In this document: positions 47,069-59,926 of the stretch, in pieces | Numbering within the stretch: position 1 is the stretch's first letter | How the letters are laid out: each line of letters starts with the position of its first letter | Source of the DNA: Epiperipatus broadwayi | Taxonomy: Eukaryota > Onychophora > Udeonychophora > Euonychophora > Peripatidae | Length of the DNA stretch: 64,000 nt | NCBI GenBank assembly: GCA_028023455.1 | Contig: JAQFVV010012477.1 | Span: 863,501 to 927,500 of the forward strand | Reading direction: 5' to 3' | Position numbers and translations under genes: made by a program | The notes under the pieces: generated by a model | Databases searched by the model: none | Seen by the model: the letters and a program-made list of their open reading frames with translations, nothing else | What the model was told of the DNA's origin: nothing

Positions 47069-48602
47069 ATGGAGCCCACAGTTACGCATGATCGAGCATT
47101 TGGCGTCAATATGGCCGCTGAAGTGCGTAAAAATTTAGACACCGTCAAATCGTATGCCACGGTCGCAAAAACTAACATGCAAGCAACAAGTTCAAAGAAT
47201 TTCACGACTACAATAAATAATAAAATAGTTCCGAGATTTAGAAAAACAAATCCGAACGATATAAAACAGATTTAAAGATACAGGTAAACCAAGACCCTCC
47301 CCTTGCACACTGGACCGATAATATGCTAGAAAGAATTAATGAACACTTTAACAACATGATTCCACGGGGACTCTATACATCGTTCAAAAGATTTTTTCAC
47401 CAAACTCAATAGTAATATCTGCCACAGATGCAAATATATCATTGTATCGGTTTCCACGCACGTTATTATATCAAGCAATAACTGAAAATGAACTGTGGAA
47501 AACGATCGTAAGAATCGCAGATCATCCAAATCCCAGATACCTCGCAATCGAATTTCTTAACAGTAGTCAAAAGAACCGATTTCTAAACCAAATTAAAACA
47601 TTAGACAATTACGCAATTGTTATAGTCGATCAAGATCGACAGAACCAAATTACAGGAATAATAAAAAATACATATTTTGGATACACGAAACAAGACTTTC
47701 AAAAAATGATGGATCCATTTGGCAAGGTTATAGCATTTCAACCAATATACCTCAAAGACACACCAATACCAATATACAGCAATAGCTATGATTTTAAGTT
47801 AAAATTACACAAAGACATTGACCCAGAATCTATACCAACACAAATTGCAGATCAGGAAGCTATGCTGAGCCTATATATAAGAGGTTTAAAACCACAATGC
47901 TATGCCTGTGGCAAGCGTGGTCATCTAGCCACACAGTGCATGGATAGCCAACTCATACAGGGCCAGACACCAAATAATCAGCACATCCAATCCCAACATG
48001 AAGAGAGTAACAATACACAAGATAACACCAGCAACTCAAACAGTCAATATGAAAACAATTACAGTACAAATGAAGCTACTAAAAACAAACATGCAGAAGA
48101 AAACACAAATATACTTGAAACTACAACAGATAGCTCGAATAAATTAAATGAAAGCACTGATCAAATAGATCAAAATCAAGCAAAAATCATACCTGAAGTA
48201 TCACAAACACCAAGCATATCAATCAGTAACACATCAGACTCAAATCCAGACATATCAAATGATACATTCAACTCCCCAAAAACAAGCATGCCGCATATAA
48301 TTATAAACAAAACATCTACAGATATTCTAGAGTCACTAACCCCATGCCTCCCTCCCATAGAAACAACACCAACAGAAGTCCAAAAAGCTGGTCGGCCAAG
48401 GAGAAATAAATCAAAAAGAGCCAAAACAGATGAAAACAATACTCTAACAGAAATGATTGAACACTTTTCAGAAAACTTAATACCTATAGAGCTGGATAGT
48501 AATCAAACCACTAATAACTGCTCACAAAACACTAGAGAATATGCAAAAGCTTCACGCAAACCTCAACACACTGTGAAACCAACTCGCAGCCAATCACGAT
48601 AA
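47069..48602 (+). pseudogene. LINE B ORF1 (CCHC zinc-knuckle protein), two frameshifts
   Basis: Starts at ATG 47,069 (MEPTVTHD) with SYATVAK near residue 30, a motif common in L1-like ORF1s. A premature TAA at 47,273 and another shift near 47,400 break the frame between residues ~68 and ~115; bridging sequence NMIPRGLYTSFKRFF is readable in another frame. From 47,442 the frame is open to 48,602: TGIIKNTYFGYTKQDF, then the intact knuckle CYACGKRGHLATQC at 47,901-47,942, then a Ser/Asn/Thr-rich tail and a basic end (GRPRRNKSKRAK). ORF1 should coat element RNA; this copy needs two shifts to do so. Confidence 0.8.
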
Positions 48603-48604
48603 TG
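48600..48604 (+). promoter_or_regulatory. UAAUG stop/start junction between ORF1 and ORF2
   Basis: The ORF1 stop TAA (48,600-48,602) and the ORF2 start ATG (48,602-48,604) share one base: TAATG. The same pentanucleotide couples ORF2 translation to ORF1 termination in the silkworm LINE SART1. Here it predicts ORF2 expression by termination-reinitiation. In LINE A the junction is not preserved. Confidence 0.7.
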
Positions 48605-49408
48605 AAGCTAAAAATAACAGCATTTAATATCAGAGGGCTCAACTCAGTCAACAAAATACATCAGCTACAACAATGGATAAAGATTACACAACCTCATATA
48701 CTAGGACTTCTAGAAACTAAAATATATAGTGGCTCACAAATTGACCCCACAGTACATCTAAGCAGAGAAGGCTACTGTGCATGCTTTAGAGACACATCAT
48801 CTCCCTCAGGGGGTACTGGATTGCTCATAACACAAAGTTGTCCATTTGACACATTCAAAATCATATATATAGATGCAAATTTACTAATAGTAACTTTTAG
48901 TCATCAAATCATCACACTAAACATTATATTTGTGTATATTCCACCGAGCCCTACAATTATCTCAAATATTATATTAAACATTAACTCCTTACTGGGCTCT
49001 AATTCACATACAACCATACTAATTGGGGACTTCAACATGAAATATCAAGAGTTCATTTTAAAGTGGCTGCATCAAATATCAATTCCACTTATGAGTGCGT
49101 AGGGTTTTCTGTCAAATGAGGCAGTTACCTTTTACAATGGACGTCACACATCAAAAATTGATCTGTGCTTTTATTCACCTATGTTACACCAACAAATCAG
49201 CCTAAACATCAACCCATATTCCTTCTCTGATCACTCTGCACAAACCATACTAATCAATCTGACAGGAATTCAAACAACTGCACTTACACATGGTAAAACA
49301 ATCAGAATTCTACTTCCAACTTCTACCCCAGAATTTATTTTTTCAGAAACATATATAATGCTTCACAAAATCAAAAATATTCAACTTAACCCATTCAAAG
49401 ATATTTAG
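48602..49408 (+). pseudogene. LINE B ORF2, AP-type endonuclease domain
   Basis: Catalytic pattern is present in order: FNIRGLN (residue 8, Asn), LLETK (near 37, Glu), ILIGDFNMKY (near 140, Asp/Asn), then after a stop at 49,100-49,102 GRHTSKIDLCF (Asp) and SFSDHSAQ (Asp-His) near 49,215. All active-site residues survive, with one in-frame stop inside the domain. The enzyme nicks target DNA to prime reverse transcription; here the presumed target is a TAA repeat. Frame is lost after 49,406. Confidence 0.8.
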
Positions 49409-49448
49409 CATTCATAAACATTTTATCATTTAATATAGATCACATTAC

Positions 49449-51369
49449 ATGCAAATCCCCCCACCCTCAAGACTGCTAGCACTGTCTGATGAAATACATA
49501 AACGGATTACCATGATAAACCCAACACACAGCAGTCAACAACATACACGCAGACTTACACAAACATACAATAACATCTGTAACCACCTGAAAAACTACCT
49601 AGCAATAAATAAGAGTAAAGTCTGCCTCGGCCAACAACACACATGGACAAGAAAATACATTCGCTGGGCCTTGGGCTACCCATCCACTGTCAGAGTGCCA
49701 ATGGCACTCACAGAGCAGGGGCACACATACACAGGAGATAATATGTTAAAACCGATCTATCAGCATTTCAAACAAAAGCTGCAAGCATACCACCTAGTCA
49801 AATATAATCCTAATGTATTTGGAAAACCAGAAACAAATACTCCATATAAAATCACAGAATTTGCTACTAAACTGGCAACAGTACCTAATGCATGTCACCC
49901 AGGAACACATGGAATCCCCACATTTGTCCTTGCACATCTCAGTCAGTTCACTAGCCAATATTTATGTGACCTTGCAAATCATCTATCACAGAAGTTGCAT
50001 GACATTCAAGGTTTATATCCAATAGCAATAGTCCCCTTCAACAAGAAAAAAGTCCATGTATCAACACTATCTAACCTACGACCAATCTCAATGGGGCCAC
50101 TTACAATTAAAATAATTGAAAAAGTACTCAAAGACAGCCTAGAGCCACATATTCTACCACTAATTTCACACAGCCAGTTTGCAAGGAAGCAATCATCAAC
50201 TGCACAGGCTGCAATGATATTCAAAACAGTTATAAACTCAGTATGGGACAGAAAGAAATATGCACCAATTGCAGTTCAACTTGATATAGAAGCGGCTTTT
50301 GATTCGGTCGACATCAATACATTAATCAATATGCTAGCTGACACCACAATTCCACAAACTCATCTGTACCTGCTCACAAACCTACTACTTAGCAGAGAAA
50401 TACATATCACACTCAATGGCAAAAATTCCCCATCATTCATTCCCACACAATCCATATCCCAAGGCTCACCACTAAGCTCACTGCTATTTACTTTTTACAT
50501 CAACCCACTCATACTCAAAATTCAGCAGAGTATCAAGGGCATTCAGATACCAGGCACATCACAACATATATCCTGCATTGCATATATGGATGACATCACA
50601 GTCTTCCTACCATCAAGAAAACAGATACCAATACTACAGAAAATACTGCAAGACTTTCAAGCAACACACCATCTAAAATTTAATGAAAATAAGACTGCTG
50701 CTTGGTCTCTATACACCAGTAAGGCCTTCCATGCAAATTTTCCAAGGCAAACCATCCCCTTTCCTCGGTTTTCCTTTCTACATGGGAACAAACACAATGA
50801 GGCAAAAAATCCAGAACAAGTTAAAAGATGAAGCAGAACGGATCACTGCCTCACTATCAAAAGCATACCTCTCAATATATGCTAAAGTACAATTGTTCAA
50901 TCAGCTGGTAATCACCAAGATTATCTATTATTCTCCCATAATTCAATTCTCAGAAGCCTTTACATCAAAAATCTCTTCATATTGCAATAAACTCCTATGG
51001 AATAGAAAGACAGTGTCAATATCTGGAAAACAGCTTAGTCGACCAGCAATACACAATGGTTTGGGGCTGCATAACATAGATATTTTTCGAATACAAAAGA
51101 CCGCAAACCTGATAATAGCCACCCTCAGACATTTCCTAGAACTCCAGTATCTAATACAATTAATACCCACAGACAAACCTCCACCTTCACATTGCTATCT
51201 ATTATCTGTTATAAACCAGTTCAGAATCACACATACTCAAATATCACTGCAAACAACAACAAAATATTCATATTGGCAGATATATGCAATGATATACCCA
51301 GGATATACATCAGATTTTTCAACACAGATGCTCGGAATAAACAACCGACAGCGGCTTAAAAAATTTTAA
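49449..51369 (+). pseudogene. LINE B ORF2, reverse transcriptase domain
   Basis: First frame 49,449-50,831: NLRPISM near 50,073, FARKQSSTAQAA, VQLDIEAAFDSVD near 50,274-50,312 (catalytic Asp), QGSPLSSLLFTFYINPL near 50,460, IAYMDDITVF near 50,578 (YMDD, catalytic pair), LKFNENKTA. A frameshift near 50,760 moves to 50,683-51,369: FLGFPFYMGTNTMRQKI and a thumb-like helical region. The RT core is intact apart from the shift. A stop at 51,367-51,369 precedes the C-terminal part. Confidence 0.85.
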
Positions 51370-51378
51370 AAATGGTCC

Positions 51379-51833
51379 TTGGAGCCCAAATTCTTTGATT
51401 TCCTCCTGAAACTAAATCTATATGCTTTGCCAACATCATATTTCTTAAGATACAGACGATTATATACAAAAATAGACCCCTTCTGCACGCTATGCCACCA
51501 AGCAGAAGAAACTCAACAACATCTGTTTTACAACTGCCCAGCATTAAACAATATTTGTTATTTCATAATATATACAGAAAACCAAACATCTCCCTGCAAG
51601 ATATTATCAGTCAATTCTGCAGAACATCCACCCCAACAATCCGAGCAGCAACCTTCGTACTTTATGCATTTTGGTGCACGCAATGCACATTTGCTTTTGG
51701 CAACAATACAAGGCAGCATCCATCAACTTTTCACAACAAGTTAGCACAATTAAAAACCAGAGACAATAAAATAGTACACCCAGACATTTTTGCGGCTACT
51801 TGGTCACTTGTAAAACAACGGTCAAATCTCTAA
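51379..51833 (+). pseudogene. LINE B ORF2, C-terminal zinc-finger region
   Basis: LLKLNLYALPTSYFLRYRR followed by CTLCHQAEETQQHLFYNCP (51,484-51,540), a CxxC-x7-HxxxxC-type finger typical of L1/Tx1-type ORF2 ends. A frameshift near 51,640 likely moves the true C-terminus to the frame ending NKIVHPDIFAATWSLVKQRS with a stop at 51,831-51,833. The finger is thought to aid RNA or DNA binding in target-primed reverse transcription. Confidence 0.7.
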
Positions 51834-52059
51834 TAGTTCTGCCTTGCCTCAACAATAGACTTAAAAAGAGAACAAGAAAATGGACAGCAAAAAATCCATG
51901 AATCAATAAATGATAACTTAGGATAAACAATCTATCACTCACCAGGTATATCTATGTAAGAACTTGGAAAGAACTTAAAAACAATATATACAATCCTTGG
52001 AAATATTAGTGTAAATGCATGTATATAAAAATTATTAATGTAACCTGTTTTCTAGATTG

Positions 52060-52065
52060 AATAAA
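52060..52065 (+). promoter_or_regulatory. AATAAA signal at LINE B 3' end
   Basis: GAATAAAGTCCCC lies 16-20 bp before the TAA tail; LINE A has CAATAAAGTTTAC at the same place. The shared 3' end motif is AATAAAGT ... TTGAAAC(A/T)TAATAA. Confidence 0.6.
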
Positions 52066-52081
52066 GTCCCCTTTTTGAAAC

Positions 52082-52484
<403 letters not shown>

Positions 52485-52756
52485 GAAGAAGAGGAGAGAG
52501 CATAAAATTTAAATCAGTAGTGATCACCATGCAATCTCATTCAAATATATATTTGATAGTTTATTGCATGTAAAAAAAGTTATTTATATGAGTGATTAAA
52601 TGTAGCCTTGTAAATTGGATTATAAGATGATTTAGAAATGTATGTATGGACACTACTATTGATTTATACTTCACATTTGGTCTAACAACCATATAAATTC
52701 TGAAAAATAAATGAAATTGTTTCAATTTTGTTTGATATATTGGCAGATTTGGCTTA

Positions 52757-52804
52757 TCTATCTATCTATCTATCTATATATCTATCTATCTATCTATCTA
52801 TCTA
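52757..52804. repeat. (CTAT)n tetranucleotide microsatellite
   Basis: About 12 CTAT units with one CTATAT interruption. Confidence 0.9.
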
Positions 52805-53149
52805 AATGGTTATATAGATACACAGATATAAAGGAGTACCCAAAAGGTGAACACATTATAATATATACTACTAGATGTCTCTTTCAGGAAACTCCCAGTA
52901 TGATTCTTCCAATTGTTATCATTAAGAACAGTTGTTCTGTGGGCACAGTATTGATTTTGTTAAGAATGATTAAATAATATACCAATTTTTGTAATGGTTG
53001 AAATGTTAGAACAATGTGGAATTCTGATTTTTGTCTGGGAAAATGGCAGAGGAAACAGGTATAATGTTTGAAACAGACTAGAAGAAAACTGCAATGGGAT
53101 AAAACATAACTTTACCAGTGATTTAATGGAAGTGTTAATATCATAAAAT

Positions 53150-53600
53150 GACAGAAAAGCATGGAGAGTAAAATGCTATGCCAAAATGATGGTAATTTTT
53201 GATGCAAATCCCATTGTTCAGTTAGAATTTATTTGTAATGATCACATGTTTAAAACATACAAATATTGAAATGTTTTTGTGGTGTAATAAAAATATTTTG
53301 TGGCATCATAAGGAGTTCAAGATTCACCATAACAATGAGCAGCACACAATGCATTGAGTGTGAAATAATTTTAAGTAAATTCAGCATGTCTCAAAGCCAT
53401 ATTAATCTGATCTCACTCCTTTCAAACACTTTTTATTCTCTTGAAAAAAGAGCCTCAACAAATGTTCTTTTGTTGATTTAGAAGTGGTGAAGAAGTAGGT
53501 GTTAAAAGACATTACTTTACAGAAGTTCCCAGACTACTTTAAAATGTGAACAACATGCACTTTGAAGGCATTGATTGAATTTGTAACATTTACATATTAA
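53150..53600 (+). pseudogene. mariner-type transposase remnant
   Basis: Frames change often, but mariner landmarks are in order: YAKMMVIFDANPIVQLEF near 53,180-53,234, the catalytic-Asp region HHN(N) then AHNALSVK near 53,325-53,372, then KPY.SDLTPFKHFLFS near 53,395-53,445 (the third catalytic Asp region, usually PYSPDLAPCDFFLF), LNKCSFVDLEVVKK and ALIEFVTF. The N-terminal DNA-binding part and terminal repeats were not found. Dead for a long time. Confidence 0.55.
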
Positions 53601-53881
53601 TATATATTTTTTTATTAATAAATTCCAGGTTTTTTCAGGTTAACACTGATATATATAAAATCTAGAAATATATATACTTTGATCACAGAGAATTTACATT
53701 TTTAATTAAATTACCATTTAATGTAGAAATAAATTATTTTGCAGTATATATGCATATCAAAAAATAACACTTTTCTGTTCAGCTTTGAAAATCATTAATG
53801 TTTATTCGTAAACCTTAATAATATTTAGTAATGATTTTAGCTTGTGTTACCGCACTTTTCCCAATTTCAACAGATGCATAA

Positions 53882-54226
53882 ATAATACTAAGAACTACAT
53901 CCCCCCCAATATATGCCCAATACATCATTTACAAGATCACGTGTAGTAATAATAATATCCTAGCAGCATATTATGAGGAGACTAGGGCATCCATCCATAC
54001 AAGACTTGCACAACATGTATATACATACAATAGGGCCACAGCTAACCCATCCCACCCTTCTATTTTTGTGCAGCATGCACCTTCTGTGGGACACCAGTGC
54101 AGGCCAGATAAGCCTCACATTATGTGCAGAAGAAAAGTGAAAGAGGCATGTCATATTATCTCGGACATACATGCCATGATTACAAAAGAGACATTTTATG
54201 TCATATCTAAGAAATGGCAGATCTAG
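53882..54226 (+). CDS. Orphan GIY-YIG-nuclease-like open frame, partial
   Basis: 114 codons open between a TAA at 53,879 and a TAG at 54,224. Content fits a GIY-YIG domain: IIYKITCSNNN (the GIY strand and Cys), AAYYEETRASIHTRLAQH (YIGET then R...EH helix; the IG pair is lost), SHPSIFVQHAPSVGHQC, and KVKEACHII (late catalytic Glu). It is clearly less A+T-rich than its flanks and has no internal stop, so decay is recent or the frame was under constraint. No ATG in the first 70 codons and no RT upstream. Probably the C-terminus of a retroelement (Penelope-type or GIY-YIG LINE) distinct from the 41-kb copy. Confidence 0.5.
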   Translation: MILRTTSPPIYAQYIIYKITCSNNNILAAYYEETRASIHTRLAQHVYTYNRATANPSHPSIFVQHAPSVGHQCRPDKPHIMCRRKVKEACHIISDIHAMITKETFYVISKKWQI

Positions 54227-55299
54227 ATCTATAAAAAGTTTGTTATTCGTTTGATTTATGGTGATTATATTATATATATTTAAGTTATACATGTGTATTT
54301 TCATATTAACACAAATATTAGAGTTTACAAATATATATTTTCTAACACACAGTTGAACGTTTAAGTAATGTTTATTCACACATATACATCAACTAATTTG
54401 TGTCATATTAATAGAATTAAATTAGTTGCCTTGTCATTCAAGTATGACTCATCAATGTTATAGTATTGTAATAAATCATTTTATATTGACAATTCCTAAC
54501 CAATACATATTTATATTAATTCATTTATGTATTAAATCTCATAAAAAGCACTTTTCATCAAAATATATAATAAATACATTAGCAACCTACAAATACATAT
54601 AAACAAATCTAAAGAAATGTAAGTCCAGTAACAGAGGGAAATATGTTCGTTATTCAACCACTATTGCTATGCAACAATTTGATAAATTTTTCTGTGCTAT
54701 GTATACATTCCAAACAAATGTGCTCTTTACATGCATAAAATAACAGAAATAGTAAACAAAAATATATTATTATTAATACTATATTGGCTAATTTATATAT
54801 AAATTTAAGTAGAGAAGTAGGTGGGAACCATCTTTTTCTCATAAAATCTCTGCCTTAGTGTTTTGAATTGAGAGTTTCCTATGCAGTCATTATTACATTT
54901 AATTAGCTGTCACATAACCATTTTTAAGGGGATTCTGTCAAAGATTTCAGTCTTTCATGTTATTATTATTATATTAATAATAGTAAATCAACTGAATTGT
55001 CATTAATACATGAGTAAAAATAAAATGTAATCTTCCTATATATTTTTTTGATTAGGTCAAATAATAAACAATCTAAGTGATCAACAATTATTAATATAAG
55101 ATAAATTATTGCTATACTTTAATTTTAGAAAATTTGGATTGCTCTCAGATATTTATGAGAAAGAGTATCTTGATATTGATTTGTCAGGTTTTGATGAAGA
55201 ATTACAAGAGAATAATTATTGCAACAGTCATTATAATTGGAGCTTACATATTTTCAAACTTATATATATAGATGGATTTAAACTTAGGATTTTTCAGTC
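54227..55299. other. A+T-rich stretch with one unassigned small ORF
   Basis: 55,109-55,342 (+) encodes a short acidic, non-repetitive stretch (SDIYEKEYLDIDLSGFDEEL) preceded by a splice-acceptor-like TTTAATTTTAG. It could be a host exon fragment but has no recognisable family. The rest is featureless. Confidence 0.25.
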
Positions 55300-55455
55300 T
55301 ATATTCATTTTCCACTCCATCTCAAACCATCAACATCCATGACCACCTACATGTGGAAAACACAAATGATACCCATTATACATATTTTGTAAGGACCCCA
55401 ATTGGACCAGCTCATAATCGCTCACACATATATACTATCAATGTCATATATATAT
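55300..55455 (-). repeat. Diverged fragment of the 25/38-kb hammerhead repeat
   Basis: Shares CCACTCCATCTCA, CATTATACATATTTTGT and CAATTGGACCAGCTCAT-type blocks with 38,410-38,535 in the same orientation. The ribozyme core is not preserved (TTGGGGT where CTGATGA is expected). Ends in a TA run. Confidence 0.4.
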
Positions 55456-56339
55456 AATTTAATCTATTAATTATTTTTTTAAATATAATTGCTTTATATA
55501 AGCTGCTTTACATTGGCAATGGCTGTATTAAATTAGGTTGTTTTGTAAAAAAACACGCATCATGGATTATATACAGCAATGATTATCATGCTCCAATATC
55601 CTAACTGGTTAATTTACAAATATTTGCATGAAAATTGGCAGTGATTAATATATATATATATAAGTGGATGCATACCGAAAAGTAATTTATTAGTTTTTAT
55701 GTGATATGTTGACCATTTAATGAATGAATGCACTTTGCTATGTAATCAGAGCTTACATGTCTGCAGAATTGTTTACTTATATATATATTATTTTAATAAA
55801 CTTCTGAAATGCTTTATTTAATTATTTCATAGATCTAAACTTGACAGCTTCATCTCGATTTCTTTACTTTTAACATTTTTTTAAAAAATTAAAAAAATAA
55901 AATAACAAATTAATGATTTTTTTAGTTAAAAAGTTAAAACTCATTGCATAATTCTAAAAGATATATCTGTGTAATGTAAAAAAGAAAACAACACACTTAT
56001 TGTAGAAGTAAACTTTTAATTAAATTAAAGTTTTGAGGGAGAAAAAACAATTAATTTTCAACTGTCTATTATTATTTATTCTAAAATATTATACGAGATG
56101 TTTTCTTTGAAAAATATAAATAAAAACTTATTTAAAATAACAAAAAAGAAATGAATATAATACATATTTTTCAAGTTATAAAATAAAAATAGAATTACAA
56201 GATAAATTATTTTAAAAAATGCTACTGGGGAATGAATAAAGATTCAAACAACATGCTTATATGAAAAATATATATATATATATTGCTAAAACAAGCAAAC
56301 ACAAGCATAAGAGGTAGTGGTCATGTGATGTTATATTGT
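55456..56339. other. A+T-rich stretch, no gene seen
   Basis: TA runs near 55,650 and 56,268-56,282. Nothing else supportable. Confidence 0.5.
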
Positions 56340-56435
56340 TAGAAGGAGGTTGCCTTGACAACAGCTTGAGATTATTGATTTTTATCTATATTGGGATTGT
56401 CTAAGAGTTGACTGGTTCCTAATGGTTATATATGT
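56340..56435. mobile_element. TIR element fragment (CAGTCAAC family), right end
   Basis: GGAGGTTGCCTTGACAACAG, then ATTGATTTTTATCTATATTG, then GGGATTGTCTAAGAGTTGAC and TGG, the inverse of the 16.7-kb left end, followed by TTATATATG. Confidence 0.55.
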
Positions 56436-57272
56436 ATCACTGCTAATTTATTATCAGCCACTTATAAATAATAATGGCAATCCTAACTTCAGAAAAAAAA
56501 AGGTTAAAAATTACTGATTGTTGCATTTAAGAAAATAATCTAGTAGGTTAAAATATTAACATAAAATTAGGATTTATGAAGCTAAAACACATCAGTTCAT
56601 TTTCATAGTAGCTGCCATTGGTAGGGCCATAATATTCAAAAAAATAGGTAAGAAAAAAAAATTAAAATATTATATTCCATATTAACCTATGTATTATTAC
56701 TAAGAGTTGCATGTACTTAAAAATTATAAATAGAGTTTGAATGTTATTTTTTAAAAAAATAAAACATATAATAATAAATTAATTAAATAATGAAAATTGT
56801 CATTATAACTACAAAAAATGCTATCCTAATAAACCTTTAGATAATCATTAAATGAAATGTTAAATTTGCAATGATTACATTAATTCAGTAGTGTGTTTTC
56901 CAAAGACTTCTAGAACAAATTCTTTCTTCTAAAAGATTTTAATTTCTTCTTTAATTACATTTATCCATTGCATTCCATTCTCATTTATATTTTATTAATA
57001 AAATCAAATCAATATGTCTCTTTTGAATGGTTAAGAAATGTTCTTATATATTTTTTTTTGAATTTACTTAAAATTATTTTCAAAAGTTTATTATTATTAA
57101 AATACTTCACATGTTTCAACCAAACATATACATTCTTGTTGGTTTGAGAGTTAATATGAACTTGGTCAGCAACATGAGGTCTATATAGATAGTTCTTATC
57201 ATTATGCTATAATATTATAAGACATTTCATTAAAGTTTTTTTATTGAATCATTAATGTAACTTAATATTATA
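56436..57272. other. A+T-rich stretch, no gene seen
   Basis: No motif, ORF or repeat relationship was recognised. Confidence 0.5.
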
Positions 57273-57452
57273 TTAAAATAATATATATTAAGGCTACAAC
57301 CCTAAAACTATGCACCCGAAAAAATGCCAATAAGGACCTCTGCAAATCTTTAACACAAGATTTATTTAAAAGACAGATTTGCAGAGGTCCCTACTGTCAT
57401 TTTTTCAGGTACATAGTTTTAGGGCTGTAGCCTTAATATATATTATTTTAAA
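57273..57452. mobile_element. 180-bp palindromic element with ~77-bp arms
   Basis: Arms 57,273-57,349 and 57,374-57,452 are near-perfect inverse copies: TTAAAATAATATATATTAAG, GCTACAACCCTAAAACTATG, GGACCTCTGCAAATCT and their complements. The 24-nt loop is A+T-rich. GGCTAC...GTAGCC is flanked by TTAA on both sides, which would suit a TTAA-targeting element, but the mirror symmetry continues outside the TTAA. It would form a strong hairpin if transcribed. Confidence 0.7.
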
Positions 57453-59926
57453 GTAATGAGTATGCACTTTATAAATATAATTATTACAACTTTAATATTA
57501 TATTGTAAAATGAGCAGATTGACATTTCTATATACAATATATATAATTGAAATAGTTGTATGTTTGTGTATATATAGATATTTGCATAACCCATTAGCTA
57601 TATTATTCCAACCACACTTCCCTTTCAAATAAAGAAAGCTCAAATGTTAGCATTACAATGTAAAAGAAATAAGAAATCCCTTATATATATATATATGTGT
57701 GTGTGTGACTTCAAATAATTATAATTAAAGAAAATATATTACAACTTCATATAACTGTGTAATAATGATTATATAAATATCTTTTTATATTAGACCAACC
57801 ACTAGATACTATATTGTAGAACATAACTGTAGGATTTGTGTATATATAAACAAAAAATCTTTGGAATAAACTCTATAACATTCAATATAAAAAGAAATGA
57901 AAGGTATAGACTGCTTATGACAACTTGGCCATCTTATGTAGCACTCTACAGTTAAATTTTAAAATTAAAAAAAAAACTCATTAAAGTCGTACAACATTAA
58001 CTTCCTCACATGAATAAAAAACTGTCCATAAATTAAATATATTAACACAATTACATTGTTTATTTAATAAAATTGAAGATTATATTTATATAAAAAATTC
58101 TTTTTAATTTTTCTATTCTTCAAATTGTTTTGTATATGCAAAATAAAAATACTGTTAGAACACAAAATTCCATTACAAGCAGCAGAATGTCCTACAAAAA
58201 AAAATATCCATAGATTATCCTAAATTATTACAGAAAAGTTTATGTTCATGGATATTCATATTCAATACCCTTTTCAACACACCAATAAAAATTGGACTCA
58301 TATCAGCACATTATTTTATTTATAATATTACATTTGTTGAAAACTATCAATGATATATTTTCCATTAATACTAGTTTACCAGTATTTAGTCCAACATTAA
58401 TGCAAAACTAAAATTAGGGGGGGGAAATCCAATGATTTAATCATTTTACACACTATTATTTGTTGTTGATAATAAAATTCACGGTTTCTCGCCATTTTTA
58501 TTCTTTCATATATATATAAATTAAGGTAATGTATATAAAATATCTTTCCTAATATATCCTACATTCAATATTCACTATCATATATATATATATCAATATT
58601 GGATATTTCTTTGTTTTTGAAATTTTCACAATGTAATATTTCTAAATAAAAACGTTCTATACCAACAGATTTATGTATAAGAGTAATATTTGACTTCAGA
58701 TATAATAATCCCATAATTGTTAATTGTGTGTGGATATTTTATTAATCCTATATTTTAATCTTATTTACAAAATTTGTTTAATAGAAAATTTTATTTACCT
58801 ATTTATCCATCTAATGCTATTGGATCAGGAATTCTTGGAAATTTAAATGTGCATTGGGAAAATTTTGGAGATTGCTTGTTTTATCAAAAATCAGTTTACA
58901 TTGGAAACTTATTATGAGATGAATTAGAATTTGATAAATATACAATTTTATTTTCATTTAATTAGTTAAAAAAATGAATGCATTGATTTTGACTGAAAAA
59001 ATAGATTATTAATTTGGACATTATAAAATTGTAGAGATTTATTTTTAAAAAAAGAATTAGTTCATGTGATTCATAAATATTTCTACTATTAAAAAGTAGA
59101 TAAGGATAAATGTTCATTTGTTAAAGACTTATTAAATTTGATTATTAAATTGGAAATCAGTTGTATAAAATCGATTAAAAGTAACCTGTATGGTTGACAG
59201 TTTCAACTATTATATCTTGGTATATTATGAATAAATAACTTTAAATATTTTTCCATTAAATATTAAAAGTTATTTAGATAGTTGATAATGTGCTTATTAT
59301 TGGATCACAATTTGCAAATAGATTGCTACTTTTGAAGATTCTTTATATAAAACATCTTGAATTACCAATATGGAGAAAATATAATCAATTATAAAATGTT
59401 AATCAAACCTATATAAATTAGGGGGATAGTACACTACAATTGGAATATTCTACTGATTCATAAATTGGCCAGATTTAAAACATTTTTTTTTGTTAAATAT
59501 AATAGTTCTGTTAATTTAAAAATGATAAATAATCCAATATTAAAATATATACGAATAAATTATTGAATGTAGGATATAATAGAAGAAATATTTTATATAC
59601 ATTATATATGTTTATACATAAATAAAGGGGAAAAACTATTCAAGAGTAAACATGGATATCATTACAATATATAAATAATCGAATATTTAGTATATTACAC
59701 ATTAGTTTCTTTTAATTTTATTGTTGCATTTAATGTGGAGTAAATACTGGATGATTAATTATTAATGAAAAGAATATTGTTGATAAAATGAATAATTAAA
59801 TATTATATATAGAAGAGGATGTGCATTTGTGAATCCAGTTACATTATTGAATCACAATATGCATTGAAAAATAGAGTTCGTAAACATGTACTTTTGATTA
59901 ATTAATAAATTATATTTTGTAGTCAA
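57453..59926. other. A+T-rich stretch, no gene seen
   Basis: TA/TG run at 57,682-57,707, G-run at 58,419, TA runs near 58,510 and 58,583. Around 58,840-58,980 a reading like GDCLFYQKSVYIGNLL hints at a very decayed retroelement, but there is not enough to call it. Confidence 0.4.

Larger units (their letters stand above)
46837..52081 (+). mobile_element. LINE copy B (Tx1/L1-like), near full length, in a TAA array
   Basis: 5,245 bp from TTACCGCAG, directly after TAATGA repeats, to TTTTTGAAACA directly before (TAA)n at 52,082. Layout: 232-bp 5' UTR, ORF1 (47,069-48,602), overlapping ORF2 (48,602-51,833: AP endonuclease, RT, C-terminal zinc finger), ~250-bp 3' UTR with AATAAA. A 5' end matching LINE A argues that both are complete at the 5' end, not randomly truncated. 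Several frameshifts make this copy defective. Family placement (APE-type, two ORFs, CCHC ORF1, late CxxC...HxxxxC finger) points to the L1/Tx1 group. Confidence 0.8.

Noticed and set aside
57291-57434. piggyBac-type insertion based on flanking TTAA
   Set aside because: The mirror symmetry continues outside the TTAA on both sides, so TTAA is inside the palindrome and not a target duplication.
57273-57452. microRNA precursor
   Set aside because: The hairpin arms are ~77 bp and near-perfect with mirrored flanks, fitting a palindromic mobile element better than a miRNA.
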